Shown: in pieces, positions 59,483 through 64,000 of the stretch
How positions within the stretch are numbered: the first letter of the stretch is position 1
Layout: every line of letters starts with the position of its first letter
Assembly: GCA_040902745.1 (NCBI GenBank)
Contig: JBBDWR010000010.1
Coordinates: 1 to 64,000 of the forward strand
Length of the DNA stretch: 64,000 nt
Reading direction: 5' to 3'
Source of the DNA: JBBDWR01 sp040902745
GTDB taxonomy: Bacteria; Actinomycetota; UBA4738; HRBIN12
The notes under the pieces: model-generated
What the model was told of the DNA's origin: nothing
Seen by the model: the letters and a program-made list of their open reading frames with translations, nothing else
The model's database searches: none
Translations under genes and position numbers: made by a program

Positions 59483-59495
59483 CTGACGCTGTAAG
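59483..59495 (+). promoter_or_regulatory. TetR-type operator 2
   Basis: CTGAC-GCT-GTAAG, the partner of operator 1, 23 bp apart start to start (about two helical turns), at the expected transcription start. Confidence 0.65.
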
Positions 59496-59517
59496 TTTAC
59501 TCGGTGGGAATGTAAAC
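59495..59517 (+). promoter_or_regulatory. inverted repeat GTTTAC-N11-GTAAAC
   Basis: A perfect 6-bp inverted repeat with an 11-base gap directly after operator 2. It may be a further regulator site for the divergent tetR/MMPL pair. Confidence 0.45.
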
Positions 59518-59606
59518 CTCGGTGGGCGGTTGTCGGTAGGGTCGGTCGGCGCTCGGCGGGCGAACGTGGTGCTGGCAAGGGTATTCGGAACGAGGGGGAA
59601 CCGTTC

Positions 59607-61937
59607 ATGAGGATCAATCCGGAATCGCTGGCCCGTGCGAGCAGCCGACACCCATGGCGAGTGATCGGGATCTGGATCGCGGTACTGCTGCTCGGAGCGA
59701 CGGCATCCGCGACCTTGCTTGCGTCCGCGCTGACGACCGATTTCAACTTCACGAACGAGCCCGAGTCCAAGCGCGCGCAGGAACTCGTCGACGAAGGGTT
59801 CGATCTGCCGGAAGAGACCGCCCAGACGTTCATCGTCACCTCCGATACCGCAACGGTCGAGGACGAGCAGTTCCAAACGGTCTTGTCCGGGATCACCGAG
59901 GATCTGCAGGCATCGGGGACAGACACGGTCAAGCAGGTGCAGTCCCCGCTGGACCAGTCGATGCCGGCTTCCGAGGACGGTCGTACCGCTCTGATCACCG
60001 TGACGATGCCCGGGACGCCGGATGACGCCGGCGACCACATCGACCGGTTTCGGTCGATCGTTGATGAGAACGGGGGTAACGAGGCAGGGTTCGAGACCCT
60101 CCTGTTCGGTCCCGCATCCGCGAACGAGGACTTCCAGACGATCTCCGAGGAGGACCTCCGCGTCGGCGAGTCGATCGGGCTGATCGCCGCACTCGTCGTG
60201 CTCGTGATCGTGTTCGGGTCGATCGTCGCCGGGTTGATCCCGATCATCATGGGGATCTTCTCGATCGCGATCGCGGTGGGGGTCGTCGGGGTGATCGGGC
60301 AGTGGTGGTCCTTCACGTTCTTCGTCCCGCAGATGATCTCGATGATGGGGTTGGCGGTCGGTATCGACTACTCCCTGTTCATCGTGTCGCGCTACCGAGA
60401 GGAGCGCGCGAAGGGATTCGAGAAGCTCGACGCGATCGGCGCCGCGGGAGCGACCGCGAACCGCGCGGTGTTCTTCAGCGGACTCACCGTGGTGCTCGCA
60501 CTGGCGGGCATGCTGATCGTTCCCACGACGATCTTCCGCGGTCTCGCCGGTGGCGCGATCGCCGTCGTGATCGTATCCGTCGCCGCGTCGATGACGCTGC
60601 TCCCGGCCGTCCTCGCCACGCTCGGCGACCGGATCAACTCGCTGCGCGTGTTCCGTCGCAAGCGCGAGGTCGAGCAGGGCGAACCGCGAGGCGGGTTCTG
60701 GGACAAGGTGACCCATACCGTCATGGCCCGGCCGGTGATCAGTCTCGTGCTGGGCGCCAGCCTGCTGCTGTTGTTCGCTTCCCCCTACTTCCTGCAGCAA
60801 CACCCGGACGACGACGGCACCGGGATCAAGACCGGATTGTCGGGTGCCAGCACCCTGCCGGACGAAGTCGAGACCAAGCGCGCGTCCGAGGTGCTGTTCG
60901 CGGAGTTCCCCGAGTTCGGCCAGGTCGACGTGCAGATCGTGATCGACGCAGACCCGCAGGATGCCGCGGTGAGCGAAGGCATCCAAACCCTCACGACGTC
61001 ACTCCAGGATGACCCCGCGATCGGTGAGCCGGCCGAACAGGAGCCGGTCCAGGTCGCGCCCGACGGGTCGGTCGGCCTCATCACGGTGCCGCTCACCGGT
61101 TCGGCCGCGGTCGACGGCGCCGGCGAGCAAGCGGTGGCTGCGATCCAACGCTTGCGAGCCGAGTACATCCCATCCGCGTTCGGCGAGACCGGCACCGAGG
61201 TGCTCGTGACCGGTGAGACCGCGTTCGTATCGGACTTCTTCGACGTGTCCGATCAGTACACGCCGATCATCTTCGTCTTCGTCCTCGGCCTGTCTTTCAT
61301 CCTGCTGACGATCGTGTTCCGCTCGCTCGTGGTACCCGCCAAGGCGATCGTGATGAACCTGCTCTCGGTCGGTGCCGCGTACGGCTTGATCGTGGTCGTG
61401 TTCCAGAAGGGCGGCCCGGCGATCGGAAGGTGGGTCGGCGATCTGTTCGGGTTCCAGCAGGTCGACGCGATCGAGGCGTGGCTCCCGCTGTTCCTATTCT
61501 CGATCCTCTTCGGGCTGTCGATGGACTACCACGTTTTCCTGCTGACCCGGATCCGGGAGGAGTACGACAAGACCCACGACAACACCGAGGCCGTGGCGTA
61601 CGGGCTGAGGACGACCGCCGGCATCATCACGGGCGCGGCGATCATCATGGTCGCGGTGTTCAGCGGATTCGCCGCGGGGCGTCTCGTCGCGCTGCAGCAG
61701 ATGGGCTTCGGTCTCGCGGTGGCCGTGTTCTTCGATGCGACCGTCGTCCGGTCAGTGCTCGTGCCGTCGACGATGAAGTTGCTCGGCCATCGCAACTGGT
61801 ATCTGCCGTCGTGGCTCGGGTGGCTGCCCCAGATGCACGTGGAGGGGCACGAACCGGACCTCGTACCCGACGCGGGGACCACTGCGTCCGGCAACGGCAA
61901 GGTCTCGGAGCAAGTGAAGGTCGAAGACCGCACGTAG
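59607..61937 (+). CDS. MMPL/RND-family exporter
   Basis: The 776-residue membrane protein has the MMPL layout: one helix at the N-terminus (18-40), a first extracytoplasmic domain, five helices with the signature MGLAVGIDYSLFIVSRYREE (MMPL Asp-Tyr pair in GIDYS), a second helix and domain, and a second set with LFGLSMDYHVFLLTRIREEYD. These Asp-Tyr pairs are the proton-relay sites in MmpL3. It exports lipids or drugs by proton motive force. ATG at 59607 with GAGGGGGAACC is clear. Control by the divergent TetR regulator is expected. Confidence 0.94.
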   Translation: MRINPESLARASSRHPWRVIGIWIAVLLLGATASATLLASALTTDFNFTNEPESKRAQELVDEGFDLPEETAQTFIVTSDTATVEDEQFQTVLSGITEDLQASGTDTVKQVQSPLDQSMPASEDGRTALITVTMPGTPDDAGDHIDRFRSIVDENGGNEAGFETLLFGPASANEDFQTISEEDLRVGESIGLIAALVVLVIVFGSIVAGLIPIIMGIFSIAIAVGVVGVIGQWWSFTFFVPQMISMMGLAVGIDYSLFIVSRYREERAKGFEKLDAIGAAGATANRAVFFSGLTVVLALAGMLIVPTTIFRGLAGGAIAVVIVSVAASMTLLPAVLATLGDRINSLRVFRRKREVEQGEPRGGFWDKVTHTVMARPVISLVLGASLLLLFASPYFLQQHPDDDGTGIKTGLSGASTLPDEVETKRASEVLFAEFPEFGQVDVQIVIDADPQDAAVSEGIQTLTTSLQDDPAIGEPAEQEPVQVAPDGSVGLITVPLTGSAAVDGAGEQAVAAIQRLRAEYIPSAFGETGTEVLVTGETAFVSDFFDVSDQYTPIIFVFVLGLSFILLTIVFRSLVVPAKAIVMNLLSVGAAYGLIVVVFQKGGPAIGRWVGDLFGFQQVDAIEAWLPLFLFSILFGLSMDYHVFLLTRIREEYDKTHDNTEAVAYGLRTTAGIITGAAIIMVAVFSGFAAGRLVALQQMGFGLAVAVFFDATVVRSVLVPSTMKLLGHRNWYLPSWLGWLPQMHVEGHEPDLVPDAGTTASGNGKVSEQVKVEDRT

Positions 61938-61975
61938 ATCCGACGGGTTCGGTGTGGTCGTTCGAAAGGGGCTGT

Positions 61976-62890
61976 ATGCAACGGGTCCGGGAGCGTCTGC
62001 GACGCTTGCTCGGCGCGGTCGGAGTGTGGAGCTTCGCACTCGACGCTCTCGCAGCGTCGGACGAGGCGGCGGCTGCGCGCGCGATCGAGGCGGCCGGACT
62101 CCCGGTGCTGTGGATCCCCGAGGGTTCCTCCAGCAAGGAAGCGTTCTCGCACGCAGCTCACCTGCTCGCGACGACGGATCGTCTCTCGATCGCAACCGGG
62201 ATCGCGAACATGTGGGCGAGAGACCCGGTCGCGATGGCCAACGGCGCCAGGACCCTCGGTACGGCGTGGCCGGGCAGATTCATCCTCGGTGTCGGGGCGG
62301 GACACGAATACTCTGCCCAGCTGCGCGGGTTCACCTGGGACAAGCCGTTCTCCAGGATGCAGTGGTATCTGAAAGCGATGGCCGACGCTCCGTTCGAAGG
62401 ACCCGAACCCGACCCTGCGGTTCCGGTGCTCCTGGCCGCGCTGGGCCCCCGGATGCTCGCGCTCGCGGGCACGGTTACGGCGGGTGCCCACACCTACTTC
62501 GTTCCGGTGGAACACACGGTGCTCGCTCGCAAAGCGCTGGGCGCCGACCCGGTGCTCGCCGTGGAACAGACGGTCGTTCCGGTGGCCGACGCGTCCAAGG
62601 CACGTGAGCTGGCGCGCTCGTTCGCTGCCGGGTACTTGGAGCTCCCGAACTACGCGAAGAACCTGCGGCGGGTCGGGTTCTCGCCTGAGGATGTCTCGGG
62701 CGGTGGCAGCGATCGGCTGATCGACGCGACGATCGCGTGGGGAAACACAGGACGGATCGCCGAGCGTGTTCGGTCCCATCTGGATGCGGGCGCCGATCAC
62801 GTCTGCGTGCAGGTCATCCTGGATACCGAAGGACGGCAGGTGGGTGTGGAGTCGGTGGAAGAGCTGTTCCGGGAGCTGGCTCCCGGCTAG
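61976..62890 (+). CDS. LLM-class (F420-dependent) oxidoreductase
   Basis: The 304-residue TIM-barrel protein of the luciferase-like family matches the TIGR03620-type pattern: GVWSFALDALAASDEAAAARAIEAAGLPVLWIPEG, then ATGIANMWARDP, FILGVGAGHE and a C-terminal TGRIAERVRSHLDAGADHVCVQVIL. The family uses F420 (sometimes FMN) and is widespread in Actinomycetota. Substrate is unknown. ATG at 61976 has AAAGGGG five bases upstream. It is 38 bp after the MMPL gene, probably in the same transcript. Confidence 0.9.
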   Translation: MQRVRERLRRLLGAVGVWSFALDALAASDEAAAARAIEAAGLPVLWIPEGSSSKEAFSHAAHLLATTDRLSIATGIANMWARDPVAMANGARTLGTAWPGRFILGVGAGHEYSAQLRGFTWDKPFSRMQWYLKAMADAPFEGPEPDPAVPVLLAALGPRMLALAGTVTAGAHTYFVPVEHTVLARKALGADPVLAVEQTVVPVADASKARELARSFAAGYLELPNYAKNLRRVGFSPEDVSGGGSDRLIDATIAWGNTGRIAERVRSHLDAGADHVCVQVILDTEGRQVGVESVEELFRELAPG

Positions 62891-62905
62891 CCGGGACGTC
62901 CTCGA

Positions 62906-63307
62906 TCACCGACGCGGCCGCTGAGGATCGACGTCACAGGCGTCGGCCCCCACGATGTTGCCGAGCCGTGTTCGATTGTCGGCCACCAGTCGGTAGAGGC
63001 GTTCGGTGAGCCGGGGCGCACGCTCGGCGACCCATGCGAGCGGCGAGCCGAAAGGGAGCGAGTGCAGTAGGACGGCAACGGCGCCACCGCCCGAGTACAC
63101 GGCGCCGGCCCGGTCGACCACGTGCATCGAGTGCAGTCGGCCGTCGTCTGCGACCTCGTGCAGCAACCTCGAGCCTTCTTCACTCTGGATCGGCGTGACG
63201 CGAACCCGACCGAACCGGTCCCAGTCCAGCACCCGATCTACGCTCCATCGGCAGAGGCCGCAGTCCTCGTCGTACAGGACGACCGTTCGCTCGACGACGT
63301 GGTTCAT
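62906..63307 (-). CDS. DCC-family (DUF393) thiol-disulfide protein
   Basis: The 133-residue protein starts VVLYDEDCGLCRWSVDRVLDWDRFG, the DCC signature with Cys16-xx-Cys19. Family members have a thioredoxin-like fold and are predicted thiol-disulfide oxidoreductases. ATG at 63307 is preceded by TAGCAT at six bases, leaderless type. It converges on the LLM gene with 15 bp between stops. Confidence 0.88.
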   Translation of the reverse strand: MNHVVERTVVLYDEDCGLCRWSVDRVLDWDRFGRVRVTPIQSEEGSRLLHEVADDGRLHSMHVVDRAGAVYSGGGAVAVLLHSLPFGSPLAWVAERAPRLTERLYRLVADNRTRLGNIVGADACDVDPQRPRR

Positions 63308-63313
63308 GCTTCG

Positions 63314-63319
63314 ATGCTA
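63314..63319 (-). promoter_or_regulatory. -10 element TAGCAT of the DCC gene
   Basis: On the minus strand TAGCAT, then CGAAGC, then the ATG at 63307. Same hexamer as prk. Confidence 0.5.
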
Positions 63320-63378
63320 CCGTCGACGGGTGTGGACTCCCGGGTCCGCGAGTCGTGACTCATCACCATGTTCACCGC

Positions 63379-64000
63379 TCACAGGGTCGCGAACGAGAGA
63401 CCCCGCTTGCGGATCCCCTTGATGATGTCCGGGAGTGCCGCGATCGTGGTCGCCGCGTCTCCCCCGCCATCGTGCATCAAGATGATCGAACCGGGTCGCA
63501 CCCGGGAGAGGACCGTCCGAACGACCTCCTTGGTCGAGGTCCTGGTGCTCCAGTCCCGCGTGTCGATGTCCCACAACACCAGCCGCATCCCCTCGTCGAG
63601 GGCGCGATCACGCAAGGCGTCATCCCAGCTCCCGCCGGGAGGGCGGAACAGATCGTTGCGAACCCCCAGCCGCTCGAGGAGCGCGTTCGTGTCGACGAGT
63701 TCTCGATCCAGGCGGGTCGCCGGGAGCGTCGTGAATGGGGGGTTGTACGGATGGGACCAGGAGTGGTTCCCGACCGTCATGCCCATCGCATGTTCACGTC
63801 GCACCAGCATCGGGTAACGCTCGGCGAACGCGCCGACCACGAAGAACGTCGCCTTCACGTGGTAGCGCTTCAGGATCGACAGGATCTTGGCCGTGTGCAC
63901 CGGCCACGGTCCGTCGTCGAACGTCAAAGCGACGGCGTTCGGCGTGCTCGTGGGGCCGATCGGCTTCGTCCAGGTTCGCACGAGCTTGCCGGACAGTTGT
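63379..64000 (-). CDS. polysaccharide deacetylase (NodB domain), 5'-truncated by the window edge
   Basis: The frame stays open to the right edge of the window, so the N-terminus lies outside. The visible part has the NodB motifs: ALTFDDGPWPVHTAKIL (motif 1, TFDDGP with the catalytic-base and metal Asp), GNHSWSHP (metal His pair), DLFRPPGGSWDDALR (motif 3), LVLWDIDTRDW (motif 4) and ILMHDGGG (motif 5, catalytic His). It should remove N- or O-acetyl groups from peptidoglycan or another polysaccharide outside the cell. It follows the usual size of the catalytic domain (about 200 residues). A signal or anchor is expected upstream but cannot be seen. Confidence 0.92.
   Translation of the reverse strand, partial: QLSGKLVRTWTKPIGPTSTPNAVALTFDDGPWPVHTAKILSILKRYHVKATFFVVGAFAERYPMLVRREHAMGMTVGNHSWSHPYNPPFTTLPATRLDRELVDTNALLERLGVRNDLFRPPGGSWDDALRDRALDEGMRLVLWDIDTRDWSTRTSTKEVVRTVLSRVRPGSIILMHDGGGDAATTIAALPDIIKGIRKRGLSFATL

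Overview
The window looks like a chromosomal segment from a high-GC Actinomycetota, probably a lineage outside the well-studied Streptomyces and Mycobacterium groups. The clues are a DUF3263 / LytR_C gene pair, a groEL under a CIRCE element without groES beside it, an F420-type LLM oxidoreductase, a 50-residue DUF5679 zinc ribbon, many GTG starts, and promoters of the TTGAC-N17-TAGGCT type. Many starts (about 15 of 57 protein genes) have a TAnnnT hexamer 6 to 9 bases upstream, the pattern of leaderless or near-leaderless mRNAs. I see no insertion sequence, prophage, CRISPR array, rRNA or origin. Coding density is very high and no gene-free stretch exceeds 300 bases.

Layout. 1-5.1 kb: tRNA-Thr(UGU), a Na/Pi-cotransporter-like protein, a diguanylate cyclase and a large GAF/PAS histidine kinase. 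5.3-9.6 kb: DUF3263 and LytR_C genes leading into otsB, which converges on a treT-otsA operon, so two trehalose routes sit together. 9.7-20.2 kb: a receiver protein, an Rrf2 regulator, acetyl-CoA synthetase, an S9 peptidase, CIRCE-groEL, larE, a thioesterase and an NlpC/P60 cell-wall enzyme. 20.2-26.7 kb: small actinobacterial unknowns, a tiny YHS protein, YjbQ, a divergent GroES-like protein, a HemK-like methyltransferase, a second S9 peptidase and a MauE/thioredoxin pair. 26.9-29.7 kb: a molybdenum-cofactor block (moaA, DUF6457, a MoaB-XdhC fusion).

29.7-38 kb is the most distinctive block. Two formylglycine sulfatases alternate with phospholipase C/acid-phosphatase-type phosphoesterases, followed by an unknown secreted protein and a convergent third phosphoesterase. 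All carry export signals, which suggests an extracytoplasmic phosphate/sulfate-ester scavenging module. 38-44.8 kb: TetR coupled to an orphan PotD-type binding protein, a KamA-type radical SAM aminomutase, an RGG-rich small protein and an EAL phosphodiesterase with a dead GGDEF domain. 44.8-52 kb: transketolase and phosphoribulokinase diverge around an 18-bp perfect palindrome, then two tandem AlaDH/PNT-like proteins and adenine deaminase. 52-57.5 kb: DEAD-box helicase, a GAF histidine kinase / NarL-type regulator pair and a bifunctional-looking PAS-GGDEF-EAL protein. 57.8-64 kb: lipoprotein, a TetR/MMPL divergent pair with a clear double operator, LLM oxidoreductase, DCC-type thiol protein and a polysaccharide deacetylase cut by the window end.

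Common threads are c-di-GMP signalling (three proteins), osmoprotection by trehalose, molybdenum- and nickel-cofactor steps (moaA, moaB-xdhC, larE), secreted hydrolases, and hints of a Calvin-cycle-type pentose route (prk + tkt). All functional calls come from reading motifs by eye; no database search was run.
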